A stretch of DNA of 37,177 nucleotides from Terriglobia bacterium (GCA_020073465.1 JAIQFC010000040.1:1-37177), one strand, 5' to 3'. Shown: positions 16,514-24,806, counted from the first letter of the stretch. Program-made: numbers and translations. Notes: generated from the sequence alone by a model not told the origin.

Positions 16514-17545
16514 CTACTCCTGGCGCGGTCTCGCGTAATATCCCGACCGGGCCTGGATCTTGTAATTCTGTTTGCACTTGATCTCAAGCTTGCGGTAGCT
16601 GCCGTCCTCAGTGTTGTTCGTGGGGGTGTATCCAATGTTGTACTGGCTGCGCAGTTCGGCCGCGATCTGGTCGAAAGCCTCTTTCAGCTTGTCGAACTTG
16701 TTCCCCACGTTGATGACGCGGCCTCCGGTTTGCTCGGTGAGTTTTCTCATCTCGCCTTCGCCGCTGTAACCGCCAAAACCGCCATAGAATCCGCGATCGG
16801 CGCAGAGCAGGACATAGACGATCGAATCCGCCTTCTGCGCGGCTTCAATGGCATCCCTGACCTTCAGCTTGCTGCCTTCATCCTGCCCGTCAGTAAGAAG
16901 AATCATCGCCTTGCGCCCAACTTCCTTCGCCAGCATGTCGTGCGCGGAAAGATAAACCGCATCGTAAAGCAGCGTCCCTGCCGGGTCGTGAATCGGAACC
17001 GGCTCCCCGCCTGCGCCCGGCAGAGGCGTTCCGCTGATGAATCCGGTGTTAATCTTGGCCTTGTTGAGCGCCGCCTGCAGGCGATGCACATCCCGCGTGA
17101 AGTCCTGCAGCAGGTCCACAGTCACATCGAAGCTGATCACGTATGCCTCGTCCTTGTCCGTCAGGATCTGCTTCAGGAAAGCGCCTCCGACTTCTTTCTC
17201 CATGTCGAGGACGTTGCGCTGGCTGCCGCTCGCATCGATCATGATCCCCAAAGTGAGCGGCAGATTCGATTCTGCCGTGAAGTACTTAACGGCCTGTGGC
17301 TTGCCGTCTTCGTAGATCTCGAAGTCGTCCTTGGTCAGGTTCGGGATCAGCGCTCCCTTTTTGTCCTTCACATTGAAAAAGAGCTGCACCACGTTCACGT
17401 TGACCTTAAGGGTCTCCGTAGGTTTCTGATCGTCGGTCTGCTGGGTTGAGGCCGGGTTCTGCTGGGCGGCCAAGAACTTCGCCGCAGCCAGCGCCAGGGT
17501 CAGGAGAAGCACAATCCGGGTTCGGGGGGTAAGGACTTTAGGCAT
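16514..17545 (-). CDS. Exported VWFA-related Acidobacterial domain protein (intact MIDAS)
   Basis: The 343-residue protein has an N-terminal signal (RIVLLLTLALAAAKFLAAQ) and the TIGR03436-type layout: the leading beta domain (VNVNVVQLFFNVKDKKGALI, DDFEIYEDGKPQAVKYFTAE) and a VWA fold with the metal site DASGS (GIMIDASGSQRN), Thr in PAGTLLYDAV and Asp in LLTDGQDEGS. A Gly/Tyr-rich insert (FYGGFGGYSGEG) sits before the last helix, and the tail SQYNIGYTPTNNTEDGSYRK ... ARSGYYARP is standard. It is divergent from the third VWA gene, with 175 bases between the starts. Cellular role unknown. Confidence 0.88.
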   Translation of the reverse strand: MPKVLTPRTRIVLLLTLALAAAKFLAAQQNPASTQQTDDQKPTETLKVNVNVVQLFFNVKDKKGALIPNLTKDDFEIYEDGKPQAVKYFTAESNLPLTLGIMIDASGSQRNVLDMEKEVGGAFLKQILTDKDEAYVISFDVTVDLLQDFTRDVHRLQAALNKAKINTGFISGTPLPGAGGEPVPIHDPAGTLLYDAVYLSAHDMLAKEVGRKAMILLTDGQDEGSKLKVRDAIEAAQKADSIVYVLLCADRGFYGGFGGYSGEGEMRKLTEQTGGRVINVGNKFDKLKEAFDQIAAELRSQYNIGYTPTNNTEDGSYRKLEIKCKQNYKIQARSGYYARPRQE

Positions 17546-17720
17546 TCAGGATTCTCGTTGGGGTTCTTTGTTAGTCTAGTCCTGTAACTTAGATGCACCA
17601 AATCGCCGGATTCAAGCATCCCAAGATATGGGGAGACAATTTTTCTTGGCCTTCGCTCGGCCGCTGGCCGGGAATTGCGACCTCAAACTGGCGGCTGGCA
17701 GGATTGGAACGGGAGAACGA

Positions 17721-19052
17721 ATGCCATTTGTAAGCAGTCGTAAGTGTGTAAGCGTCGCGAGCGTAGCGCTTTTGCTCACCGGGACACTTTGCGTGCCCGC
17801 TTTGCATGCCCAATCTGTCCCAGCCTCCACCGCTCAGACCCGGAAGCCCCCGCAGGACATCCCCGACGCACCCTCCTCGGTTCAACCGCCGCCGCCGCAA
17901 GACAAGCTTCCAGCGCAACCGCCCGCCACCGCGCCCGATTCAGCCTCGGCCCCGTCCCGCCCTGCGGATAGCCCTCAGCAAGGCGACCAGACCCAGTCCC
18001 CTCCCCCCATGCCGCCGGTCCAGACCGTGCCGGCGGGCACCACCACGGGCCAGAGCGCCGCCACCAAAGAGCAGCTTTATAAGTTCGTCGTAACCACCAA
18101 CTTCGTCCAGGTCCCGGTCACGGTGAAAGACCACGATGGCCGCCTCGTGGATGGTCTACTGTCCAAGGATTTCGTCGTTCTGGAGAACGGCAAGAAGCAG
18201 CAGCTTTCGTTCTTCACCAGCGACCCTTTTGAACTCTCCGTCGCCCTCGTGATCGACCTCGGAATGCCCGACGCCGCGGTTCAGAAGGTGAACCAGACCT
18301 TCCCGGCTCTCATTGGAGCCTTCAGCCCCTACGACGAAGTTTCCGTCTACACCTACAGCAGCACGGTGAGCCAGGTCACCGATTTCACGGGAGCGACTCA
18401 GAGGCTGACTGCTGCTTTCAATCAACTGAAGACCGTGCGCGGCCATAATAACGGCCCCGCCGTGCTCGGCGGCCCGCTCGGCCCGCAAGGTCCCACGGTA
18501 AACGGGATTCCCGTCGGTAGTTCGGCACCCCCGCCCGTCTACACTCCGCCCAAAGAGGCCCACGTCCTGAACGACGCCATCCTCCATGCCGCGCTCGACT
18601 TGAGCAAGCGCGACAGGACAAGGCGCAAGGTGATCTTCGTGATCAGCGACGGCCGCGAGCTGGGCAGCAAGGCCAGCTACAGCGACGTCCTCAGGCTGCT
18701 GGAGACCCAGGGCATTCAGGTGAAAGCCGTCGCCGTCGAAGGCGCAGCTCTGCCGCTTTACAACAAGCTCGAGCGTCTTCATCTGCCCCGCGAAGGCTAC
18801 AGCAACATCCTGCCGAAATATTCCTCCGCCACCGGCGGTGGCAACGTCTACACCGAACTCTCCCGTAACGCCATCGAAGATGCCTACGCCCACATCACCT
18901 CGGAAGCCCGCAACCAGTACACGCTCGGCTACACCACCCGGGCCACCGCCAGCACCGCCTACCGCACCATCGAGGTCCGCGTAGCCCGCCCCAACCTGAA
19001 GATCTACACCAAGGATGGCTACTACCCCATCGCCCCATCGCGAGCCCAGTAG
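17721..19052 (+). CDS. Exported VWFA-related domain protein with degenerate MIDAS
   Basis: ATG 17721 is preceded by GGGAG at good spacing. The 443-residue product has a signal peptide (VASVALLLTGTLCVPALHAQ), a long Pro/Ser/Ala/Gln-rich linker (about residues 31-110), the leading beta domain (NFVQVPVTVKDHDGRLVDGL, DFVVLENGKKQQLSFF) and a VWA domain (about 175-400) with an inserted Gly/Pro-rich loop. Here the metal site is broken: DLGMP replaces DxSxS in VIDLGMPDAA and no Thr is found at the second position (HVLNDAILHA), although ISDG is kept. The tail NQYTLGYTTRATASTAYRTI ... TKDGYYP is conserved. It probably binds its partner without a metal. mglA follows on the same strand. Confidence 0.85.
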   Translation: MPFVSSRKCVSVASVALLLTGTLCVPALHAQSVPASTAQTRKPPQDIPDAPSSVQPPPPQDKLPAQPPATAPDSASAPSRPADSPQQGDQTQSPPPMPPVQTVPAGTTTGQSAATKEQLYKFVVTTNFVQVPVTVKDHDGRLVDGLLSKDFVVLENGKKQQLSFFTSDPFELSVALVIDLGMPDAAVQKVNQTFPALIGAFSPYDEVSVYTYSSTVSQVTDFTGATQRLTAAFNQLKTVRGHNNGPAVLGGPLGPQGPTVNGIPVGSSAPPPVYTPPKEAHVLNDAILHAALDLSKRDRTRRKVIFVISDGRELGSKASYSDVLRLLETQGIQVKAVAVEGAALPLYNKLERLHLPREGYSNILPKYSSATGGGNVYTELSRNAIEDAYAHITSEARNQYTLGYTTRATASTAYRTIEVRVARPNLKIYTKDGYYPIAPSRAQ

Positions 19053-19141
19053 GGATTGTTGATTCCCTGATTGTTGATTGAAAGCCCCGCGAGACCGGGG
19101 TCTTCAATCAGCAATCAACAATCAGAAAATCAACAATTCCC
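19052..19141. repeat. 90-base near-perfect palindrome
   Basis: The left arm (from 19052: GGGATTGTTGATT, CTGATTGTTGATTGAA, GCCCCG) is mirrored by the right arm (CGGGGTCTTCAATCA, GCAATCAACAATCAG, AATCAACAATTCCC) around a tiny CGAGA loop, starting at the last base of the VWA stop codon. The stem is far longer than a normal terminator and contains tandem GATTGTTGATT units. It could still end VWA transcription before mglA. Confidence 0.8.
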
Positions 19142-19180
19142 GATCAGCCCGCGCCGCATGGACCGCCGTTTCTTCCCCGG

Positions 19181-19226
19181 GGGTCACGCAAGTAACCTGC
19201 GGGTCACCTACCCCGTATGGTATAAA
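19181..19226 (+). promoter_or_regulatory. Possible mglA promoter with GGGTCAC direct repeats
   Basis: GGGTCAC occurs at 19181-19187 and 19201-19207, a 20-base repeat that places both on one face of the helix. TATAAA (19221-19226) follows 13 bases later as a -10-like box, about 75 bases before the proposed mglA start. No -35 consensus is visible, as expected for an activator-dependent promoter. Inferred from position only. Confidence 0.35.
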
Positions 19227-19301
19227 ACCAGCAAGCCCCCGTAGGGACATATTGTGCGCGGAGGCACCCGCAGGGGTGCGGCCGCGCGTTTGAGGAAATG
19301 C

Positions 19302-19889
19302 TTGAGTTTCATCAACTTCGCAGCCCGCGAGATTAACTGCAAGATCGTGTACTACGGTGCCGGATTGGGCGGCAAGACCACGAACTTGCAGATCATTTAC
19401 CAGAAGACCGCGGACCAGCAGAAAGGCAAGATGATCTCCCTTGCCACGGAAACCGAGCGTACCCTCTTCTTCGACTTCCTGCCCCTCGACTTGGGCAACG
19501 TGCGCGGCTTCAAAACCAGAATCCACCTCTACACCGTTCCCGGACAGGTCTTCTACGATGCTAGCCGCAAGCTCATTCTGCGCGGTGTCGACGGTATCGT
19601 GTTCGTCGCCGACTCGCAGGAACAGCGCCAGGATGCCAATGTCGAGGCCCTCGACAACCTGATGTCGAATCTGAAAGAACACGGCTACGACTTCAACAAG
19701 ATTCCCTACGTCCTGCAGCTCAACAAGCGTGACCTGCCCAACATCCTGCCGGTTGATCTTTTGAGCACCGAACTCCGCAAGAAAAACGAGCCCGTCGTCG
19801 AGGCCGTGGCCTTTCAAGGCGTCGGCGTCTTCGAGACCTTGAAGGAAATCGCCAAGCAAGTCCTCACCGAACTCAAAGCCGGCGGGTAG
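19302..19889 (+). CDS. mglA: MglA-like small Ras-type GTPase
   Basis: The start is TTG at 19302, with GAGGA five bases upstream, because it gives the family N-terminus ([21 protein letters not shown]); the open frame to 19254 adds a non-homologous stretch. The 195-residue product has the P-loop GAGLGGKT (residues 19-26), the switch region [12 protein letters not shown], the variant G3 motif [12 protein letters not shown] without the usual Asp, and the NKRD base-recognition motif (QLNKRDLPN). MglA proteins set cell polarity and motility direction in Myxococcus together with the GAP MglB. No mglB is adjacent, so the partner is elsewhere or different. Confidence 0.9.
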   Translation: MSFINFAAREINCKIVYYGAGLGGKTTNLQIIYQKTADQQKGKMISLATETERTLFFDFLPLDLGNVRGFKTRIHLYTVPGQVFYDASRKLILRGVDGIVFVADSQEQRQDANVEALDNLMSNLKEHGYDFNKIPYVLQLNKRDLPNILPVDLLSTELRKKNEPVVEAVAFQGVGVFETLKEIAKQVLTELKAGG

Positions 19890-19926
19890 ATCAAACACTT
19901 TCCGTTGTCAAAGCGATGTGCTTGCT

Positions 19927-20439
19927 ATGAGAAAACATCTTCGTTCCACTCGCTTCATATTCGCCGTGGTCCTGTGCCATATTCCAGGCTCTTTTGCGCA
20001 TGGCCAGACCGGCCCACGGGTGCCAACTTCGCCTGAAAAGAAACCCATCATGACCAATCGCGCCCACGGATCATTCGACGTAAAGCTCACCCCCCAATCC
20101 GACGACAAATCCGACCCCACCTTCGGCCGCATGACCATCGACAAGCAGATTCACGGCGAACTCGAAGCCACTAGCAAGGGTCAGATGCTCACCGCCGGAA
20201 CCGAAGTCAAAGGCTCGGGTGTCTACGTTGCCGTCGAGCGTGTCACCGGTACGCTGAAAGGCCGCAGCGGTGGCTTCACGCTCCATCACACCGGCATCAT
20301 GACGCGGGGCACTCCGCAACTAACCATCACCGTGGTCCCAGACTCTGGCACCGGTGACCTTGCCGGGATTGCGGGCACAATGACGATCACCATCACCGAT
20401 GGCAAGCACTTCTACGACTTCGACTACACGCTGCCCTGA
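19927..20439 (+). CDS. DUF3224 family protein, probably exported
   Basis: The C-terminal ~130 residues match DUF3224: AHGSFDVKLTPQ, GRMTIDKQIHGELEATSKGQ, VKGSGVYVAVERVTGTLKGR and SGTGDLAGIAGTMTITITDG, a compact beta-barrel of unknown function. Most relatives start near the internal Met (ATG 20050). Here the frame carries a further 41 residues that look like a signal peptide (FIFAVVLCHIPGSFAHGQ), so I prefer ATG 19927 and an exported form of 170 residues. Neither start has a strong ribosome site; GTG 19918 is a third option. It follows mglA by 37 bases and may share its transcript. Confidence 0.75.
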   Translation: MRKHLRSTRFIFAVVLCHIPGSFAHGQTGPRVPTSPEKKPIMTNRAHGSFDVKLTPQSDDKSDPTFGRMTIDKQIHGELEATSKGQMLTAGTEVKGSGVYVAVERVTGTLKGRSGGFTLHHTGIMTRGTPQLTITVVPDSGTGDLAGIAGTMTITITDGKHFYDFDYTLP

Positions 20440-20444
20440 ACGGC

Positions 20445-20509
20445 TGTCATGCTGAGCGAGAACAGCCTTCGCGCCCAGCGAAGGCCATTCGCAGTCGAAG
20501 CATCCCTGC
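20445..20509 (+). repeat. Family A REP-like repeat
   Basis: It reads TGTCATGCTGAGCGAG to CGCAGTCGAAGCATCCCTG with an inner hairpin GCCTTCGC-GCCCA-GCGAAGGC. It begins 5 bases after the DUF3224 stop codon and may act as its transcription terminator or mRNA stabiliser. Confidence 0.88.
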
Positions 20510-20647
20510 CCTCAAGAAGCAAACCGTCCCCGTAGAGAGATCGCCCAATTTGGAACTCGTTAGCATGCGAATCGTCAGGCGGTGACATTCGTCACTGCGG
20601 CCAATCCGGAATTTCCTGAAGATAGGTGCCTCCACCGTGGGGCCTTC

Positions 20648-20988
20648 ATGTCCCGTGACCGCAAATACTACTGCGTATACATCATGGGAAGTTTGTCTGG
20701 CACGCTGTATATCGGGGTCAGGGGAAACCTTCACCGCAGGACTTTCAACACAAATTCCACCAAATTTGAGGGTTTCACGGATCGCTACGAGGTCGTTCGA
20801 CTGCTCTACTTTGAATTTTACGATGACGTGCACAAAGCACTCGCGCGTGAGAAGCAATTGAAGGATGACGACGCTCCAAGAAGGTGGCGTTGATTCAGCG
20901 CAGGAATCCGTATTGGGTGGACTTGGCGGGGGAGTGGTATCCATGGATGAAGTCAGGTGCAGGTAGGGATGCTTCGACTCCGCACTGA
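20648..20988 (+). pseudogene. GIY-YIG endonuclease-like gene, frameshifted
   Basis: The first part, from ATG 20648, encodes a small GIY-YIG (UvrC-type) domain: YYCVYIMGSLSGTLYIGVRG, NLHRRTFNT, GFTDRYEVVRLLYFEFYDDV and ALAREKQLK. Near 20864-20870 the frame is lost: the expected K-G-W-R-R continues only if one base is restored in AAGGATGACGACG, and the codon that should be Trp now reads TGA. The neighbouring frame then encodes the rest of the domain (RRSKKVALIQRRNPYWVDLA, GEWYPW) and runs into a family A repeat at its end. Small proteins of this type are widespread; their role is uncertain. Family A repeats flank it on both sides. Confidence 0.75.
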
Positions 20989-21173
20989 GGATCGCTTCGC
21001 GCTCCTCAGTACTGCGCTCAGCATGACAGATCATTGGCTATCCGCATCAAAGGCACTTCGGTCGATTTTCCATCGGGCGTCTCAACAATTTCTTGTTTTC
21101 ATTCCATTGTCATGCTGAGCGAAGAAAGGCCTTCGCGAATAGCGAAGGCCTTTCGCAGTCGAAGCATCCCTAC
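20964..21173. repeat. Family A REP-like palindromes, doublet
   Basis: A left-facing copy (20964-21029: AGGGATGCTTCGACTCCGCA to GCTCAGCATGACAG) and a right-facing copy (21108-21173: TGTCATGCTGAGCG to GTCGAAGCATCCCTAC) flank 78 bases of unremarkable DNA. The second has a strong inner hairpin, AGGCCTTCGC-GAATA-GCGAAGGCCT. They fill most of the 336-base gap before the M13 peptidase. Confidence 0.88.
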
Positions 21174-21324
21174 CCTCATGAGGGACCCCCGCCTCCTAGA
21201 ATTCAGCCCCATTCCCTGCGCACTCCGCAAAAACAAGCTTCCCAAAACCGGTCTCGTCGGTCTAACCGGAGGCTCACACCCCTGCTGGTCTAAAATGCTT
21301 GCGGCGTATCTCGGGAGAAAATTC

Positions 21325-23358
21325 ATGCGTACACTAGATCGCTCGTTCCTTGCACTGTTGGCGCTTTCACTCCTTTCTTCACCTCTCGCATTTTCACAAT
21401 CCCTGCACGGCATCGACCTCACTGACCTCGATCGCAAAGCCGAGCCCTGCACCGACTTCTACGAGTTCGCCAACGGCACCTGGCGCGCGAACAATCCCAT
21501 CCCCGCCTCCATGACCCGCTGGAGCAAGCGCTGGCAGGCCGGAGAATCGTCGAAAGACAAATTGAAGGAGATCCTGGAAGCCACCGCTCTGGAAAAGGCA
21601 GCGAAAGGCAGTACCGAGCAGATCATCGGCGACTACTACGGCGCTTGCATGGACGAATCCCGCGTCAACGCCCGCGGCATGGAGCCCCTCAGACCCTGGT
21701 TCGCCAAGATCGACGCCGCCGCTGACACCACCGCCCTGCAGCGCGTAATGGCCGAGATGCACGACATTCTCGTCACGGATCCCTTCACGCTCGCCGGCCA
21801 GCAGGATCCTCACAAGCCATCCATGGTCCTGGCCGACATCAGCGCCAATGGCCTCGGCCTGCCCGACCGCGACTACTACCTGAAGCCCGAAGACCGCTTC
21901 AAAGAGGCTCGCGCAAGGTACCTCGAGCACGTCGCAGCCATGCTCAAGCTTGCGGGTTCGGATCAGAGGACCGCAACCGCGGGTGCCCAGGCCATCATGA
22001 CCTTGGAGACGAAATTCGCCGAAGCCTCCCTTGATAACGTCACCCTGCGCGATCCCTCCGCCACCGACCACAACACCACGTTCGCCCAACTCGAAGCCAT
22101 GGCGCCGCACATCAACTGGGCGGAATACTTCAAGCACAAGCAGCTCCCCACCGACGTCGACATGAACGTCGACCAGCCCAAGTTCGTGCAGGAAGTCGAC
22201 CGCCAGATGCAGCAGACTCCGCTCGCCGACTGGAAGGTTTATCTGAAGTGGCGCCTGCTGGACTCGACCGCCAACTCGCTCTCCGCCCCGTTTGTTGAAG
22301 AGAACTTCGCCTTCAACGGCAAGTATCTGAGCGGCACAAAGGAAATGAAGCCCCGTTGGAAGCGCTGCGTCGAGTCCACCGACCAACTGCTGGGGGAAGC
22401 GCTCGGCAAGAAGTATGTCGAAAAGTACTTTCCGCCCGAAGCCAAGGCCCGCATGCAGGAGATGGTCCGCAACCTTCTGGCCGCCATGCGCGACGACATC
22501 CTCAGCCGGCCGTGGATGAGCGATGACACCAAAGAAAAGGCGATGGCAAAGATTGCGACCTTCCAGCCCAAGATCGGCTATCCCGACAAGTGGAAGGACT
22601 ACAGCCACGTCGACATTCGCCGCGATACATTTTTCGAGGACATGATTGCGGGAAGAAAGTTTGTGGAAGAGGATGACCGCAACCTCATCGGCAAACCGGT
22701 GGACCGGGCCCGCTGGGGCATGACGCCGCCCACCTCTGACGCCGAATATAGCCCGTTGCTGAACTCCATCGAGTTCCCGGCCGGAATTCTGCAGCCCCCG
22801 GCTTTCGACATGAACGCCGTCGACGCGGTGAACTACGGCGCGATCGGCGTGGTTATCGGCCACGAAATCTCGCACGGCTTCGACGACGAGGGCGCGCAGT
22901 TTGATTTCTTAGGCCGCCTGCGCAACTGGTGGACCGATGCTGATCTGAAAGATTTCCAGGGCCGCGGAGCCTGCGTCGCCGACCAGTTCGACCACTACTT
23001 CATCGAGCCGGGCGTCCACCACAACGGCAAGCTGGTCCTCGGCGAAAGCATCGGAGACCTTGGCGGCGCCAAGATTGCCTATCTCGCCTACCAGAAGTCG
23101 GTGGAAGGCAAGCCGCGCCCCACCGACATTGATGGCTTCACTCCCGAGCAACAATTCTTCATCGCGTGGGGACAATTCCGCGGCGATGAAATTCGCCCCG
23201 AAACCCAACGCCTGATGGTGCAGTCGGACCCACACCCCATCGCGAAATACCGCGTGATCGGCCCGGTGTCGAACTTGCCCGAATTCCAGAAAGCCTGGAG
23301 CTGCAAAACCGACGCCCCCATGGTCCGCCCGCCGGACAAGCGCTGCGAGGTGTGGTGA
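21325..23358 (+). CDS. Exported M13 family zinc metallopeptidase (neprilysin/PepO-like)
   Basis: ATG 21325 follows GGGAG and opens a signal peptide (FLALLALSLLSSPLAFSQ). The 677-residue protein spans the whole M13 fold: N-terminal PCTDFYEFANGTWRANNPIP, then the catalytic domain with zinc motif HEISH (His513, Glu514, His517), third ligand Glu574 in LGESIGDLGG with Asp578, and the C-terminal CEVW. It should cleave peptides outside the cytoplasm. One oddity: the substrate-binding NAxY motif of the family reads DAEY (residues 472-475, before SPLLNSIEFPAGILQP), losing the Asn that anchors the peptide backbone. The frame is open upstream to 21034 but this covers REP repeats. Confidence 0.92.
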   Translation: MRTLDRSFLALLALSLLSSPLAFSQSLHGIDLTDLDRKAEPCTDFYEFANGTWRANNPIPASMTRWSKRWQAGESSKDKLKEILEATALEKAAKGSTEQIIGDYYGACMDESRVNARGMEPLRPWFAKIDAAADTTALQRVMAEMHDILVTDPFTLAGQQDPHKPSMVLADISANGLGLPDRDYYLKPEDRFKEARARYLEHVAAMLKLAGSDQRTATAGAQAIMTLETKFAEASLDNVTLRDPSATDHNTTFAQLEAMAPHINWAEYFKHKQLPTDVDMNVDQPKFVQEVDRQMQQTPLADWKVYLKWRLLDSTANSLSAPFVEENFAFNGKYLSGTKEMKPRWKRCVESTDQLLGEALGKKYVEKYFPPEAKARMQEMVRNLLAAMRDDILSRPWMSDDTKEKAMAKIATFQPKIGYPDKWKDYSHVDIRRDTFFEDMIAGRKFVEEDDRNLIGKPVDRARWGMTPPTSDAEYSPLLNSIEFPAGILQPPAFDMNAVDAVNYGAIGVVIGHEISHGFDDEGAQFDFLGRLRNWWTDADLKDFQGRGACVADQFDHYFIEPGVHHNGKLVLGESIGDLGGAKIAYLAYQKSVEGKPRPTDIDGFTPEQQFFIAWGQFRGDEIRPETQRLMVQSDPHPIAKYRVIGPVSNLPEFQKAWSCKTDAPMVRPPDKRCEVW

Positions 23359-23405
23359 GTTAGAGGAAGGGACCTGCCCCGAACTGGCGCCGCTATCACC
23401 GCGGC

Positions 23406-23464
23406 GTCATCCTGAGCGCAGCCGTTCTTCCGGCGGGGTGAAGGATCCAGCGGGGAGCATCCCT
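23406..23464 (+). repeat. Family A REP-like repeat, variant copy
   Basis: It reads GTCATCCTGAGCGCAGCCGT then TCTTCCGGCGGGGTGAAGGA and closes with GGGGAGCATCCCT. It shares the TCATCC variant with 12782-12826 and lies between the peptidase and the GIDE-domain gene. Confidence 0.75.
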
Positions 23465-23603
23465 GTCGGTGGCAGCCTCCGAGGCTGAATCCCCGATTAC
23501 CAACGTAAGCCCGCGAACCTGTTTTCTGCTGTAGCTTCGAGTTCCCGTTCGCTAGGCTGACCACGGGACGTAGTGTGCGGACTCAATCCGCCGGACTCGC
23601 TCT

Positions 23604-24749
23604 GTGATACTTTGCTCATTCTTTCGTTCTTCCAACGACGGCGGCCTCCTGCTCTGGTGCCTCATCGGCGTCGCCGCCGGCATCTGCTTCTTCATCTACG
23701 GATTCCGACTCCTGCTGCGCCGTCGCCTCATCCTCGACACACCATTTTCCAAGATTCGCAGTGCCTCCATGGGGATGGTCGAAGTCAGCGGCCTGGCGGT
23801 CGGCCCCTACACCATGGTCGCGCCGGTCACCGCCAGGCCTTGCTACTACTACCGCACCTACGTTTGGGAGTGGAAACAAAGCGGCAAGAATAAAGAATGG
23901 GTCAAGGTCGCCGCTGAGTCCATGCACGTCCCGTTCTTCCTGGACGACAACACCGGGCGCGTCCTCATCGACCCGCGCGGCGCCGACCTCGACCTCCACC
24001 GCGACTTCCAGCAGGAGTTCTGCGACTCCTTCTTCACCACCAAAGACCCAGCACCCGACAACGTCAGCAGCTTTCTGGCGCGACACGGCATCTCCACCAG
24101 CAACAAGATCAAGGTCGAGGAGTACTGCATCAAGCCCAAGAACGCGCTCTTCGTGCTGGGCACGCTGTCTGAGAACCCGGGCCTCGAGGTCGCTCCTAAT
24201 CCAATGCCGGACCCTGATGGCGCTTCCCTGATCTCGTCTCACGGAGTCACGGTTTCCTGGTCCACGAGCTTCCGGTCCACAGGCACCCTCGATGCCGGAT
24301 CCTTCATTCAGCGGTTGGTCGCAGCGAATGCTCCACCGCAGAAAGTCATTCACCTGTCGATACAGGCAACTGCAAATCCCAGCAACCCGGCGGAACAGGA
24401 GAAAATCGCCGCCGCGCTCCTCAAAGCCGGCATCTCAAATCCTGCCGCCTGGTCGGCCGCCGGCATAGGAAATCCCGCACTACAGGTCAATGAAGATCCT
24501 TCCTTCACCAACCAACCCGTCCTCAGCACCGCCACACCAACTACTGCCACAAATGCCAACGGCTTTGATCACCACCCCCCCGTCGTGCTGATGAAGGGGA
24601 CCAATAACAAGACCTTCCTCATCTCCTGGCGCAGCCAGCAAGATGTCGCCCGCTCCTTGGGATGGAAGTGCACCTTGATGATCTGGGGAGGCCCCATCCT
24701 CGCCCTCCTCAGCCTTTACGTCCTTCTGAACATCACAAATCTCCTCTAG
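23604..24749 (+). CDS. GIDE-domain ('E3 ubiquitin ligase family') membrane protein
   Basis: The 381-residue product, from GTG 23604, has an N-terminal membrane span (LLLWCLIGVAAGICFFIYGF), a cytoplasmic GIDE-type domain (about residues 50-140: GMVEVSGLAVGPYTMVAPVT, CYYYRTYVWEW, VPFFLDDNTGRVLIDPRGAD) and a second span at the C-terminus (CTLMIWGGPILALLSLYVLL). GIDE is named after the region beside the RING finger of mitochondrial MUL1/GIDE, but no RING cysteines are present, so no ubiquitin ligase activity should be inferred. Between them lies an Ala/Asn/Pro/Thr-rich linker (about 255-330). Bacterial members have no established function. Confidence 0.75.
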   Translation: MILCSFFRSSNDGGLLLWCLIGVAAGICFFIYGFRLLLRRRLILDTPFSKIRSASMGMVEVSGLAVGPYTMVAPVTARPCYYYRTYVWEWKQSGKNKEWVKVAAESMHVPFFLDDNTGRVLIDPRGADLDLHRDFQQEFCDSFFTTKDPAPDNVSSFLARHGISTSNKIKVEEYCIKPKNALFVLGTLSENPGLEVAPNPMPDPDGASLISSHGVTVSWSTSFRSTGTLDAGSFIQRLVAANAPPQKVIHLSIQATANPSNPAEQEKIAAALLKAGISNPAAWSAAGIGNPALQVNEDPSFTNQPVLSTATPTTATNANGFDHHPPVVLMKGTNNKTFLISWRSQQDVARSLGWKCTLMIWGGPILALLSLYVLLNITNLL

Positions 24750-24753
24750 CTCG

Positions 24754-24806
24754 TGTGTGGCGCGGACCTGCCCTGAGCGAGAGTCGAAGGGGGCCCCGCC
24801 CGCGAG
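24754..24806 (+). repeat. Dispersed intergenic repeat, family B copy 2
   Basis: The copy GTGTGGCGCGGACCTGCCCT, GAGCGAGAGTCGAAGGGGGC, CCGCCCGCGA differs from 8487-8535 by only a few bases, including extra G/C bases in the GC run. It starts 5 bases after the GIDE-domain gene. Confidence 0.8.

Noticed and set aside
21394..22875. 493-codon minus-strand frame inside the M13 gene
   Set aside because: It is a GC-driven shadow of the peptidase gene, with low-complexity Val/Gly/Asp-rich product.
23604..24749. True ubiquitin ligase in a bacterium
   Set aside because: Only the GIDE region is present; the RING zinc ligands are absent, so the database-style name should not be read as an activity.
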